Assembly (NCBI RefSeq): GCF_030253575.1
Contig: NC_080567.1
Coordinates: forward strand, 35,183,501 to 35,247,500
Direction: 5' to 3'
Source of the DNA: Rhododendron vialii
Taxonomy: Eukaryota > Streptophyta > Magnoliopsida > Ericales > Ericaceae
DNA length: 64,000 bases
The position numbers and the translations under genes were made by a program. This document shows, in pieces, positions 34,364-46,132 of the stretch (its first letter is position 1; every line of letters starts with the position of its first letter). The notes beneath the pieces are model-generated. The model saw only the letters and a list, made by a program, of their open reading frames with translations. It was not told the origin of the DNA and ran no database searches.

Positions 34364-36762
34364 ATGGCTGTTGATTCGGCATTGGAATCTCCTCTGGGTC
34401 CGGCGGCGTGTGAGAAGGATGCGAAGGCGCTTCGGTTCATCGAAGAGATGACTCGAAACGCGGATTCGGTTCAAGAGAAGGTTTTGGGCGAGATACTGAG
34501 CCGGAACGCCAAAACGGAGTATCTCCAGCGATTCAATCTCTTTGGGGCGACCGATCGGGAGACCTTCAAATCCACGATTCCGATGGTTAAGTACGAAGAT
34601 CTTCAACCTGATATTCAAAGGATCGCTAACGGCGACCGTTCCGCTATCTTGTCGGCTCATCCCATCTCTGAATTCCTCACAAGGTATGTTAATTTTCCGA
34701 AGTTTTTGACTTGGTACGTACGTAAAGGAATTGTTTGAACTAGCTTAATTAACACGTTAACTCCAACGTTTAGCAAAAAAAAGCAAGTTTACTCTCGAAA
34801 GTTCAAATTCCTAAATTTTCCATGTTATTTTTATAGCTCTGGGACTTCAGCCGGTGAAAGAAAGCTCATGCCCACCATTAAGGAAGAGTTGGACCGTCGT
34901 CAGCTGCTATACAGCCTTCTCATGCCTGTGATGAACCTGTAAGTATTTGCATAAAATTGATATACCTAGCACTATTTTGTACTACTTCATGCATTTTTTA
35001 TTGACTCACAGTGTTCAAACTAACTCAATTCTAAAAAACTAAGGTCTTACCATGCTAAGATTCTTAATATTTTTTAAATACTTATTTTTTGTTTTACGAA
35101 ATATGTCATTTTTTCATTATATAAGTATTATTCATAATTCAAAAAAAATTATTATTTTTTAAAGTAGAACGGAGTCTAAATATCACGTACGTCTATCTTA
35201 CACGCAACTAGCTTAATAACAAAATCAGGAAGAGGAGAGAGAGAGATAGAGAGAGAGAGAGAGATTTTTCCTGCATAAATACGTTCCAAATTTTGAGAAC
35301 AAGGATTGGGTTGAAAATGAGCAAGTCATAAAATATGACATTATTCTATAGGAACTTTAATCTACTTTTCTGATGTAATATTCTTTTGTAATGCTACAGC
35401 TATGTTCCGGGTTTGGACAAGGGCAAGGGGCTGTACTTCTTGTTTGTGAAGTCCGAAACAAAGACCCCGAGCGGGCTTCTGGCTCGTCCGGTTCTCACAA
35501 GCTACTACAAGAGCGAACACTTCAAGACCCGACCCTACGACCCATACAACGTCTACACCAGTCCGAACGAAGCGATTCTCTGCTCCGACTCGTTCCAGAG
35601 CATGTACACCCAGATGCTGTGCGGCCTTCTGGAGCGCCAACAAGTCCTCCGCGTCGGGGCCGTGTTTGCCTCGGGCCTGCTCCGCGCCATCCGGTTCCTC
35701 CAACTCAATTGGCCCGAACTCGCCCACGACATCCGCACCGGAACCCTCAACCCAAAAATTACCGACCCGTCACTCCGGGAAACCATGTCTAGGATGCTAA
35801 AATCCGACCCGGATCTCGCGGACTTTGTTACGGAGGCGTGCTCAAGGGACAATTGGGAGGGAATCATCACTAGAATTTGGCCCAACACAAAGTACTTGGA
35901 CGTGATTGTTACCGGGGCTATGGCCCAGTACATTCCGACCCTCGACTACTACAGCTGCGGTTTACCCAAGGCTTGCACCATGTACGCTTCGTCGGAGTGC
36001 TATTTCGGGCTCAATCTAAACCCCATGTCGAAACCCTCGGAAGTCTCGTACACCATCATGCCCAACATGGCCTACTTCGAGTTCCTGCCCCACGACCCCA
36101 ACTCATCAACCGCGTCGCGGAAACTCGTCGACCTCGCTGACGTGGAAGTGGAAAAGGAATACGAGCTCGTGATCACCACCTACGCGGGGCTGTGCCGGTA
36201 CCGAGTCGGCGATATCCTCCGGGTCACCGGGTTCCACAACTCAGCCCCGCAGTTCCACTTCGTCCGCCGGAAGAACGTGCTGCTCAGCATCGACGCGGAC
36301 AAGACTGACGAGGCCGAGCTGCAGAAGGCGGTGGACAACGCCTCCGAGCTGCTGCGCGAGTTCAAGACGAGCGTGGTCGAGTACACGAGCTTCGCCGACA
36401 CTAGGACGATCCCGGGTCACTACGTGATCTACTGGGAGCTGCTTGTAAAGGAGTCGGAGGAGTCACCGGACGATGACGTGCTGAGCAAGTGCTGTTTAGC
36501 TATGGAGGAGTCGCTCAACTCGGTGTACAGGCAGGGCCGGGTCGCGGACAACTCCATCGGGCCGCTGGAGATACGGGTGGTCAAGAGCGGGACGTTCGAG
36601 GAGCTCATGGATTATGCCATATCGAGAGGGGCGTCCATTAACCAGTATAAGGTGCCGAGGTGTGTTAGCTTCACTCCCATCATGGAGCTGCTCGACTCGA
36701 GAGTGGTGTCGGCCCATTTTAGTCCGGCATTGCCGCATTGGACTCCGGAACGCCGCCGGTGA
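34364..36762 (+). CDS. GH3.1: GH3 acyl-acid amido synthetase, GH3.1-like
   Basis: Three exons, 34364-34683, 34837-34938 and 35400-36762, with phases 2 and 2, give 1785 nt and 594 residues, close to the ~590 usual for group II GH3 enzymes. These cytosolic enzymes adenylate indole-3-acetic acid with ATP and couple it to an amino acid, lowering free auxin. The three nucleotide-binding motifs are intact: [10 protein letters not shown] (107-116), YASSE (336-340) and YRVGD (408-412). [16 protein letters not shown] and [13 protein letters not shown] segments and the C-terminal [15 protein letters not shown] are typical of the GH3.1/GH3.5 group; the N-terminus [20 protein letters not shown] points to GH3.1. 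The third exon is much GC-richer than its surroundings. Intron 2 holds a small transposon-like insert and a GA tract. No stop or frameshift is seen. Substrate preference cannot be read from sequence alone. Confidence 0.96.
35039..35180. mobile_element. Small AT-rich element in GH3 intron 2
   Basis: Begins TAAGGTCTTACCATGCTAAG and ends AAGTAGAACGGAGTCTAAA, roughly inverted. The sequence TTTTTTAAATACTTATTTTT with GTTTTACGAAA inside matches the fragments at 14998-15095 and 34030-34110. A GA tract follows at 35236-35264. Confidence 0.5.
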
Positions 36763-38425
36763 CCGTGGACCTCTTCGTCAACAAAAAGATTCCTCGATCA
36801 GTTCAAAAAAACAAATGAAAAGATTCCTTGTGGTGTTTACGTCTTGTTTGTTTGGTTCGTTTAATTTTCTTTGTGATCCAATTTTTTTTTTTCCCTTGTT
36901 AATTAGTAGCTTTAGATCGTAGGTACGTACGTTGTAAAGATGTAACTGTACGTTTAGTGCATGTTATTACGTATCTGTTAAAGTGGTTTCACGAATGATA
37001 TGCTAATTAATTGTTCTTTGTTTTTTTGTCGAAATGTTATCCACGTTGTTCAAATAGCAAAATGCAGGCTTTCAGAAAAAGGAAAGAAAGTGAAGGTAAT
37101 CCAGGCTCTCAAAAAAAGGAAAAGGAAAAGTGAAGCCTTTTACTTTGCAACGGAACACTTTTTAAAAAAAATTATGGTGTCCACACCAAATGACGACTTA
37201 TGTTCACTTAGACAAATTTCGAGATTCTCAAGTTAAGAAGGCTAGATAAATCCGTTAATTATTTCAAGAATTTATTCTTAACGGTGTAAGTCGAATTTGC
37301 GAGCTTGAAGAGTTACCCTTTTCTGAATTACTAGCTAGACCAACCCATTGTGATTTAACTTTGGCATTGTTTCTGGTTTGTTAATGTGGGATGTTCCTAT
37401 AACCGGGAATTTTTAGATCTCCATTGACAGGATAACAACGCAATTCGTTTCTTATTTATCCGAACTTGATATACTTTATGCAATGATATCCCATAATGAA
37501 CTTGAAAAATAGGCTTTGTTCGGATAGGAGTTATGGTTTTGTTTTTAGGTAATGATTGTGGAGAGAAATATGAGTAATAATTGAAAAATAGAAGTAATGA
37601 TTAGAGAGATACAAAGAGAAAAAAGTAAAATAATAATTAAAAATATGAATAATAATTAAAGAGAGATAAAAATAATAATTAAAAACAAAAATAAAAGTGA
37701 AAACTAAAATGGAAACTGAACAAAGGCAAAGCAACATTTTCTTTCGGTCTTCCTCCTAGTCAAATGCAAATATGGGACAGTGTTGTCATCGGTGGATCAT
37801 CGGTGGACAGTGTTGTCAGCAAGGTAAACTGTGAGATCACAGGCGTTCTAAATGGTCAGAACATTTTTTTTTTTTTTGGTCATATAAATGGTCAGAACAT
37901 GTGACAAGATAACCAATATGGATTTGACCATTTTTTCCACAAGACAGAGTGAGCAAAGTGGTTCGTCGAGCTTCATCAATTAATGGTCGAGTTGTTTCTC
38001 AATGGACACCTAGCATCACAATATTGGGTGAACCTCCAGAGTAAAATTATTAGGAAGAGAGAGGTTGATTATGCATTGTAAAATATACAGCCTAGGGCTC
38101 TAATGGGATGGTCCCCTCCCTAGCTTGCTAGACATATCATACCTTGAATACCAAGGTGAAATGAATGGAGTAGATATCTCGAGAAAATAACGTATGAATC
38201 AAGCATTTATTGATATTCAACTGAATTGATTTTTTAAATCATTACAAAATTATTCTGAACAAATTGAAACGTTTGGAATATTTGTGTGGAACCTCAAAAT
38301 GGATCCCACACAAGGTGGTGTACAAACGTTGTACACAAAGTGTTGTACCCATCGCAATTTCCTTTTACTTGGTACATCTTTCGGTCACTAACTTTGGCAT
38401 CAACGACTCTCCATGGGAATGGAAG
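36763..38425. other. GH3 3' region and AT-rich spacer
   Basis: The GH3 3' untranslated region lies in the first 200-300 bp. At 37550-37720 a purine-rich low-complexity block made of AATAATAATTAAAAA-like words gives a spurious 68-codon frame. No gene seen. Confidence 0.5.
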
Positions 38426-38603
38426 GGGCTGTAGTGCACCCGCCGCACTACACCTTGTAGTGCAGTCGATCCAACCGTCCATCTCGGTGCAAACAATTTG
38501 AATTTAATCCGAACTCCTACAAATCTTAGCCGTTCATTGTCGAGATGAACGGCCGAATTGACCACACTACATCTGTAGTGCGGAAGGTGCACTACAACAG
38601 CCC
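38426..38603. mobile_element. MITE with ends GGGCTGTAGTGCACC
   Basis: Left end GGGCTGTAGTGCACCCGCCG followed by CACTACA, right end the complement of GGGCTGTTGTAGTGCACCTT followed by CCGCACTACA. Inner arms CCGTCCATCTCGGTG and CCGTTCATCTCGACA also pair. 178 bp, non-coding. Confidence 0.65.
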
Positions 38604-39533
38604 AGGTCCCTATCCGAGACCATGCATGCAGCTCGGCCCAACCTCAGTTTGTCCTTTCTCGAAAATCTCACTAGTTGTTTAGGAAACCTACAAAGATTAC
38701 ACCAAAGTTAGTTAAGCCAAGCAGAAAGAGATCGATTTAGTTCTTTCTAGACAGGCATATATGGTAAAAGAGTGGTACTTTCTTGAATAGGTCGCCCTCA
38801 TGTCTAGCTCCTCTTTTTAGCCGTTAAACAGACATTAATAAAGGCAAAAACATGTTAAGCCAAATTAACCCTCCAATTAATTAACTCTCAAGTAGGATTA
38901 GTAGTTACTTTCGCTCTTCTCTTTTCTCCAAAAGCAGTATCATGATGGCTCCAGGACCGGACTTCTGTATTTTGTTCCTAAAGTTGGAGAAATTTTCCGG
39001 TGGCGGATGGGTATATCCCACGTGATACTCGTTCGGTACGTCCGGGCCGTTTAATACATTTTTGGATGGTTCGGTTTGAAATCATCTCTCTCCTCTCACT
39101 CCAACACTTTCTCTCTTTCATTTTTCTCTATCCAAATCCGAGTCGTCTAAAAACGCAATGGATTGCTAGAATGCGCTGAGCAGACATCACATGATACCCA
39201 CCTGCCACAATTTTCCCCTAAAGTTGTTGTTCACTGATTCCACAATGGGTGCTTTAAATGACAGAAAGTGAAACCTCCTGGAAAACGTGGGTGTGGGGGT
39301 GGGACTTCCTCGCATTTTCCTTTGGTCTCCATGTATTCCATGTTAGTAGTTTTGATCACAGTGCATGAGAGATGAGTCATCTTTTGACTGTTTGGAATAT
39401 TGAGAGGAGATGCATGCATTTTTCCAGTGCCATGTTCCCTACTTTGGGTGTGTACTTTAGTAGTTTAATAGGCCACTTTAGCTTTGTTGTGGCCTAATCA
39501 AACAAGCACGACTAACACTTTTTTTTAGGGAGT
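38604..39533. other. Spacer, no gene seen
   Basis: Non-coding spacer without a recognisable open frame or repeat structure. Confidence 0.45.
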
Positions 39534-39785
39534 ATGACTTATTCACGGAGCTTCCGTTCAGTGAATGTTCTATTCACGGAGTCATTCAATCTCGGTCATT
39601 CATTTCGGTTTTGAATGGTCCGGATGATAATGAAATTTTTTTCGGAAAAATTTTTCCGGTGAAGAGTTAACTCTTTCCCGGAAAAGTTTCATTACCATCT
39701 GGACCGTCCAAAGCCGAAACAGACGGCCGAGACCGCGCTCCGTAAAAACTTATTTATGGAGGGCCCGTGAATAAGTTTTTCTCTT
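39534..39785. mobile_element. Foldback element, AACTTATTCACGG ends
   Basis: Left end GACTTATTCACGGAGCTTCC, right end the complement of AAAAACTTATTCACGGGCCC. Inner arms pair (TCATTTCGGTTTTGAATGGTCC with GGACCGTCCAAAGCCGAAAC). Related to 7451-7676. About 250 bp, non-coding. Confidence 0.65.
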
Positions 39786-39891
39786 TTTGATCAGGTCCAA
39801 AATGAAACTTAAAAATGAAGTTTTAATGCAATTTTACCGACAAAATGAATTGAGATATTGTATTTAAAAAGTAAATTTTTTTTTTTTTTTT

Positions 39892-40555
39892 GGCAAAATC
39901 CACTTATACCTCTTGTGGTTTGATTATGTGCAGATACATTCTTTAGGTTCAATTTTGTGCATCTCCGCCCCTGTACTTTGTAGAAATGTGCAGACGTACC
40001 CAATTCTGTACATATTAACAGAGTTGTATTTCACACGCCTCTTGAATCTAATCAAAATCTAATCTCATCCAATCATAATGTATTAACCAAAGAATAGTGC
40101 ATCGCTATAAAAAATCATGTCGATCATGTATCATTAACTTAGTGATCTTATTCTTGTTAAAACGTAAATTTAAATTTAAGAATTTTTTTTGGGGTAATGA
40201 AACGTGGTCCCCAGGCCAACTTGTGTGGGGACCTCTCTTCAACCACGAGGTTTCCATTTTTCGCTCAAATTGAACTTTAGTATGGATGTTGTACTCGTCA
40301 AACTCTATAATATCAACTGTTCGGGTTTGAATTTTGGCACGAAAGTTGGATTGGTTAGATTAATCAAGGAAAAAGGTGAGGGCATATTGGACTTTTCATC
40401 ATTTTTGTTAGTGGGTTTTGAATTTTTTTTCTTAGTGTGTGCATCTGCACGTTTTCACAAAGTAAAGAGGGTGCCAGATGCACAAAATTAAACACAAAGA
40501 GCTGTATCCGCACATAGCCCAAACCACAAAAAGTAGGTATAAGCGGACTTTGTCC
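39892..40555. mobile_element. Non-autonomous element with about 110-bp inverted ends
   Basis: Left end GGCAAAATCCACTTATACC then TTGTGGTTTGATTATGTGCA and AATTTTGTGCATCT. The right end, read in complement, gives GGACAAAGTCCGCTTATACC, TTGTGGTTTGGGCTATGTGC and AATTTTGTGCATCT in the same order, so the ends match for about 110 bp. Poly-T lies on both sides, consistent with but not proving a 9-bp target duplication. Long ends suggest a Mutator-like origin. The 440-bp interior has no conserved coding frame. Confidence 0.7.
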
Positions 40556-40649
40556 CTTTTTTTTTTGAACGTATCCGTTCATTATAAAAGTTTACAAGTG
40601 TTTTTTTTTCCTGATTTGGGCTTTTCCAGCTCTCTCTTTGTTTTTTTAT

Positions 40650-40768
40650 GGGAAAATGACGGCCAATGACGTGTTTTGATAATTAATACCCGCCAATGAC
40701 ATGTTAATGCTGAAAATGTTATTAATGGGTATTAATTATCAAAACACGTCCTCGACCCTCATTTTCCC
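40650..40768. mobile_element. Mutator-like MITE, copy 3 of 3
   Basis: Starts GGGAAAATGACGGCCAATGA and ends with the complement GTCGAGGACGTG.. / CTCATTTTCCC. Inner arms GTTTTGATAATTAATACCC pair throughout. Flanked by the identical 9-mer TTTTTTTAT on each side. 119 bp, the shortest and most symmetric copy. Confidence 0.9.
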
Positions 40769-40777
40769 TTTTTTTAT

Positions 40778-41610
40778 TTAACGAGTGCAGACTCTCTTAT
40801 TTGAGGGCTTTTCTGGTTGCTCTTGGGCCTGGGTATAATTTTGTAGGCTCACTGAGTGGATAAAAATACATCAGATATGGGCTCCTATTTTTGAATAACA
40901 TTTTGGATCTTGTGTACCTCTGCTGAGAATCGGTACTGGAGAATATGACATTAGAAATTTGATTATTAAATTTCAAATGGAGATATAGGTTTTTTTTTTT
41001 TTAATCTTGAAAAAAGGAAGAGGCTAAAAATTTAGAAGGAGAAAAAATTCTGGCTTAGTTTTCTGCAGATTCAGTGCCCTGGTCCGAGGGACGCACAGTC
41101 CCAATTCGCTTCCATAGTAGCTTATGAGTAGAAAGGGAATAAGGATTCGGTCAATAGAAATAGGCCGACAAACGCTTACTTGCACTTGGGTAGAAAATAA
41201 TTTGGATGCAACCATGAGTCATTGTTGTCATGATGTGATGGCCAAACTTGTGTTTGGTGTCTTGTTTTTCAAATCCGATTTGAAAGGGAAACTAACATGT
41301 AAAGTTATAAACGACAAATAGAATGCTGATTTTGTTATTCTCTTTTTTGTTAACGCCTCTCTCCTGCAATTATATTTTTGATGCAAAAATACACTTACAG
41401 GGAAGCGGCATCAACAAAAAAGGAAGTGGCAAAATCATTTCCCCAACAAATATATCTCTCTTTTACTTCTTATTTTCTGGGCATCTTATTTTCGTAATTG
41501 TACTTTTTCCCCTTCGGTACTTGTGAAGCTTTACATTGGCATTTAATCTGAATTTCTCTAGAAAGAGTGAAAAACAATACTCCTACTATGTTTTCTATTT
41601 TTTTTTGAGT
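40778..41610. other. Spacer, no gene seen
   Basis: AT-rich sequence without recognisable domains or splice-consistent exons. The 65- to 67-codon frames here have no domain. Confidence 0.45.
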
Positions 41611-41867
41611 TAATTTTGCTTTTATTCTCTAAGCTATTCACATTTTATCTACTTCGTTCCTAAACTATGTAAACAATAATTTTTTCCCCTCAACTTTCTG
41701 ATTGCAATATATTTCGTCTCATATCTAGGTAAAATTTTGTCCAATTTCATATGATTTTGGACAAAAATAGATTGCAATAAAAAAGTTGAGGCCACAAAAT
41801 TGTTATTTATAGAAATTAGGGATGAAGTAGACAAAATAAAATTAGTTTAGGAGAAAAGGCAAAATTA
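41611..41867. mobile_element. MITE upstream of the DUF760 gene
   Basis: Left arm TAATTTTGCTTTTATTCTCT, TCTACTTCGTTCCTAA and CCTCAACTTTCTGATTGCAA. The complement of the right arm reads TAATTTTGCCTTTTCTCCTA, TCTACTTCATCCCTAA and CCTCAACTTTTTTATTGCAA. The arms cover about 105 bp each. It ends 369 bp before the DUF760 ATG. Confidence 0.75.
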
Positions 41868-42236
41868 GCGCGCTCTCTCTCTCTCTTTTTACTAAAAAAA
41901 GAAGAAGGGGGAATTAAAACAAACTAGCCGTTACTCTGTTTGGAGCTTAAGGAAATGAAATGAAAGGAAAAGCAAAGAGAAGGGAAATGAGAGGAAAATA
42001 AGAGGGAAATTTTACTTTTTCATTGAACTTGAATTTTTTTTTTTTTCTCTTTTGTTTTTCCAACCAAACAATAAAAGGGAATTTTTTTAATTTTTCTTTT
42101 CTTTTTCCTTGCAAACAGAGCCTTAAAGCAGTTGAAGTTTTGGCGCTGGCGGGGCCACCGGTAACCGGTGGCGGAGAGAGAGTCAGAGAGAGAGAGAGAG
42201 AGAGAGAGAGCCGAGGCGAGTGAGTGGCCGTCGTTA

Positions 42237-45200
42237 ATGGCTACCCTCTCCTCCTCCCTCTGGTTCTATCCTCTTCCTCTGCCCTCTCCACACCCTCCTT
42301 ATCCTCCTTCCTTAGCTTTCCTTCCCCGGCTACCTTCGAAAAGCCCTAGACAGATTCGATTCCTAAGAACAGTCGTTCTAGCTTCGTCAGCGGCTTCTTT
42401 CGACGATCTCTCCTCCAAAAACGAAAATCCACGCTCAAAGGTTAGCTCTCGTAGCTTTAATTTCGAAATTGGACTTGGGTACTACCTTGGAACTTGGAAG
42501 CTTATAGAATAAAAAATGCGATTATTTTGTCTCAAATAGTGAAATATCTGCCTCGATTTTAACAGTTTAGTGCATAATTAAGTACTAAGTGACCGATTAT
42601 GATTTCTAAACCTCATGGATGGTTGGAAGTTATTTTTGAAGAGAGGGATTTTGATTGACGGTTCTGTAATGGGAGAAAACCAGTTCTGAAGGGTTGAAAA
42701 TGCCCCTTTGATCAGTCAACCATATTATACAACTGCACCTTGGCGCACCGCAAACCTCACTGATTGGAATCCTATGGCCTTCATCTTTCCCTTGTAGTGG
42801 TTTCCATTGTTGTAGTATCCCTGCGTGATTGTATTGTTTGATCTTCAGTGCGCTTGAGCAAATTATCAATGGTGACTTTCTACTTCCACGTTTGTCACTG
42901 GATACAGCATCAGCTTTGTGATAACATGCTCACCATGTTGGATGGTTGGTCACGTTGAAACACTGACATAGTTTATTGGTGGCTATTTCCCATTTGAGAG
43001 AGGGAGAGAGGATGTTTTTTTGTTTTTGTTTTTCTAACTCAGGATGTCCGGACCAGTTTACATGCATCTCAACTAATCTCTAGGACCCAATCCTACCGTC
43101 CACTAGCTGGGAGTCGATTAAAACCAGGGAAATGTCCCGTATGGGCTGCCCCATTAGTGTTGATAGCACCTAGGAGGTTTCAAACTTGAGACATTAGAGG
43201 GGAGCAGACCCATAAGTCCCAAGCCTTGACCACCAATTCAACCCCTTGGGGTTGAGGGATAGAGGGTATTTGGAAGTGATCAACTGCAAGATAACACCTG
43301 GCAATTGGCATCAAGGGTGGGACTACCCATGTTTACCCCAAAATCTCTTGACATAACTAATACCATCGCCTTGTTGAAGCGAGAAGTAGAATTTTGTTTT
43401 GTTCTCCACACTGAGGCAGCTTATATAGGCATTTCTTCCCTCCACCAACTGTTTTTATCTCAAAAACTGGCTTTTTACATTAGAATTGTTCTTCATTGTT
43501 CTGTAAATCTCGGTAGTCATCGAGCAAAAGAAATAATATGACTTATTTTTCACCTTTGTGGTGTCCTCTGGCATTAACACTGTTTGTTTTTCAGAAATCA
43601 GTTCTCTTGAATGTGATACAAGAGATAGAGCCTCTGGATGCGAGCCTAATTCAAAAAGATGTTCCACTCATGACTATAGATGCTATGAAGAGGACTATTT
43701 CGGGCATGTTGGGTTTACTTCCATCTGACCAATTTCAAGTTTCAATTGAGGCTGTATGGGAACCTCTCTCCAAGTTATTGGTTTCTTCAATGATGACGGG
43801 GTACATTAAATTGCGACTGTGTATCGTGCCGTTATAATCTTTTTTTTTTTCTGGCATTAGGATGAATATATCAAAAAGAGATTTGCCTATATAGCAGTTG
43901 ATTCAGATGTGAATCGTACTAGTAGGATTCTGAATTTTGTATCTCTCTTTGGTATCACTTCAAAATGCTCATATTCTGCGTCTTTTCTTCTGAGATGAAT
44001 AAAGTTTACAATAGAAAATTTATGCTTAAACTCGGAACATGAACTAATCAACTGATTCTTGGATATGATAGAGAGATACCTTATTAGTTAATACATTTTC
44101 TTTTACTTTTTAATTTTCAATTCTTTATGGGTGGATGCCTAGAAGAGATTTTTTGAGTGGTGTTCCTGCTGTATTCCAGGTATACATTACGTAATGCTGA
44201 GTATAGACTTTGCCTTGAAAGGAACCTTGATATATATGAAGGAGGTACTGAAACACTAAAACCAGAAGATTCAAAACCTGAAGGGCCAACAATGTTGCTG
44301 GACGATAAGAGAAGAGTTGAATTATCTAGAAAAGATGAGAAATCTGAAAATATTGGTGTTGAAGGTCTTGGGGAAATCACTCCTGCAGCTCAACAGTATA
44401 TTCGGAATTTGCAATCTCGTTTGTCTTCTGTGAAAAAGGTGAACACGTTACCTTGATTGAAGTATCCAACTTGCCTTACCCTGTAATTCCATAGGAATAT
44501 ATCATCTGGCCTATTTTGGATGGCAGTATAGCAATACCAGAAATGTTTAATATCAATGTTTTATTTTATTTGTTTTTTCTGCCCTGCACCTTAGCTGTAG
44601 TCCATTATATTTTTTTGTTCTTTTTGTTGTCTCTAAGTAGGAGCTTCATGAAGTCAAGAGGAAAAGTGCAGCTCTTCAAATGCAACAGTTTGTTGGGGAG
44701 GAAAAGAATGATTTGCTGGACTACTTGAGATCACTTGAGCCAGAAAAGGTTAGCATACCTATAGACCACTCTGAAGCTGGTCTCGTGCCTGTTTAGGAGG
44801 GGTTTTTCAAAACAAGTTTGCATTATCTGTTGTGATTGCTAAATTTGCAGTGCTATGTCCAAGCATCGATTGTTGCTGTTCTGCCATTAAGATTGGCAAT
44901 AATCTGAGTTTTAATGGTAGCTTTATTCTGCTACGAAGTGATTTGTGTAGTGTTGGGAAACCTATTGAGGACCTCATATCAACAATGTTTTGGAGGTACT
45001 GTTGTAGTATTGATGTTGTTAGTCTATGAATCCAACACTTTCATGTCATTAACACTGCCACTTGAAGCATGTGATTTTGCCAGCCCAGCCCATCCCATAC
45101 TACTTATATCTTCTAATTCGTGTCCATGCATGTTTGCTTTCATACCATATATACTTGTCATCAACCTTCTTTATTGAATCCGTATTACTGCACTGATTTT

Positions 45201-46132
45201 ATGCAACCATATTCTACAATCATCTCCTTCTGTATTTTTGTTGTTTTGTTTAGTGAAAACTGCTGCAACTCCCTGGTATTTTACCATATTCCTGATACAG
45301 GTGATTTTTATGGACAGGTCGCCGAGTTATCAGAACCAACATGCCCTGAGTTGAAGGAAGCGATCCACTCCATAGTACATGGTCTACTTGCAACTCTTTC
45401 TCCCAAGATGCATTCCAAGGCACCTCCATCAGAAAACATCTCAACCGGAATTGGAAACATTGGTACTGATGAAGATTGCATTGATCTTGTGGAGAATGCA
45501 GCACTTCAATACCAGCCCCTTATTTCATTGACCCGAGACTATCTTGCTCGTCTTCTGTTTTGGTTAGTTGCACTCCACTTCCTGTGTTTTCTTAGCCAGT
45601 AGTAAAAAAAAAAATCGGAAATACACGCATGCAGCCTAATGCTAGCTCACGGATCATGGATATGAACTTCCAAGGTTCTGGGTCCCTTTATTTCATTTTT
45701 CAAATTAGGTTTACGTTGGCCAAACCTGGAGATACTGAACTGCTAACTTCTTGTCTGAGATTTATTCGTGCACAAGGGACCCAGATCTTTGCTACCATCT
45801 TTACTACATGGCTGACTTCCTCTAGCATCCAATTTCCTTTCATCCAAACTTCTCTTTCTGATTATACACTGCACTTCTATGTGTTTCATCTTTGTCTTGA
45901 TTCCTATAGTATTCCAAAATCTGAAGCCAGATGATTTACTTATATCTTGGATTCTTTTCAAATCATCATCTCCTTTCCTCATGGTTTGTATGTTTCTTGT
46001 CTTTTTGTTTTTTTGTTAAGGTGTATGCTGTTGGGACACTACCTGAGAGGCCTTGAGTACCGCGTGGAGCTTACAGGACTTCTCTCTCTTCCAAGCAATG
46101 TAGAAAATAGCGAAGCTAGTGAAAGGTTATGA
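42237..46132 (+). CDS. DUF760 protein, probably plastid-targeted
   Basis: Six exons: 42237-42440, 43595-43800, 44180-44438, 44641-44748, 45318-45562 and 46021-46132, all with GT..AG borders and matching phases, giving 1134 nt and 377 residues. The first 50-60 residues are rich in S, P and R with few acids and end in RTVVLASSAASF, like a chloroplast transit peptide. The DUF760 signature is in exons 2-3: MKRTISGMLGLLPSDQF, then LSKLLVSSMMTGYTLRNAEY. A charged coiled-coil-like stretch follows (exons 3-4: AAQQYIRNLQSRLSSVKKEL to EEKNDLLDYLRSLEPEK). Exons 5-6 carry a second, diverged copy of the signature (DYLARLLFWCMLLGHYLRGL with EYRVEL). The length is in the range of plant DUF760 proteins, whose role is unknown. 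A GA tract (42179-42210) is just before the ATG. The last exon is short, and the stop right after ASERL lies over a GTTATG that could be a weak donor. Confidence 0.87.
43032..43252 (-). mobile_element. SINE in DUF760 intron 1 (minus)
   Basis: On the minus strand: CCCCAAGGGGTTGAATTGGT, GGTCAAGGCTTGGGACTTAT, a B-box-like TCTCAAGTTTGAAACC, then TTAGTTGAGATGCATGTAAA and CTGGTCCGGACATCCTGAGT followed by an A/C-rich tail. Same 3' block as the copies at 26583-26773 and 14600-14740. Confidence 0.7.

Noticed and set aside
35362..35933. Minus-strand frames of 121 and 126 codons in GH3 exon 3
   Set aside because: Caused by the GC-rich third positions of the GH3 exon; the plus frame carries all family motifs.
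37531..37737. 68-codon minus frame rich in F, Y, I and L
   Set aside because: Direct product of a purine-rich low-complexity tract.
14600..43252. Whether the SINE heads are functional tRNA genes
   Set aside because: They have A/B-box-like words but no complete cloverleaf or anticodon arm, and they continue into a SINE body and A-rich tail.
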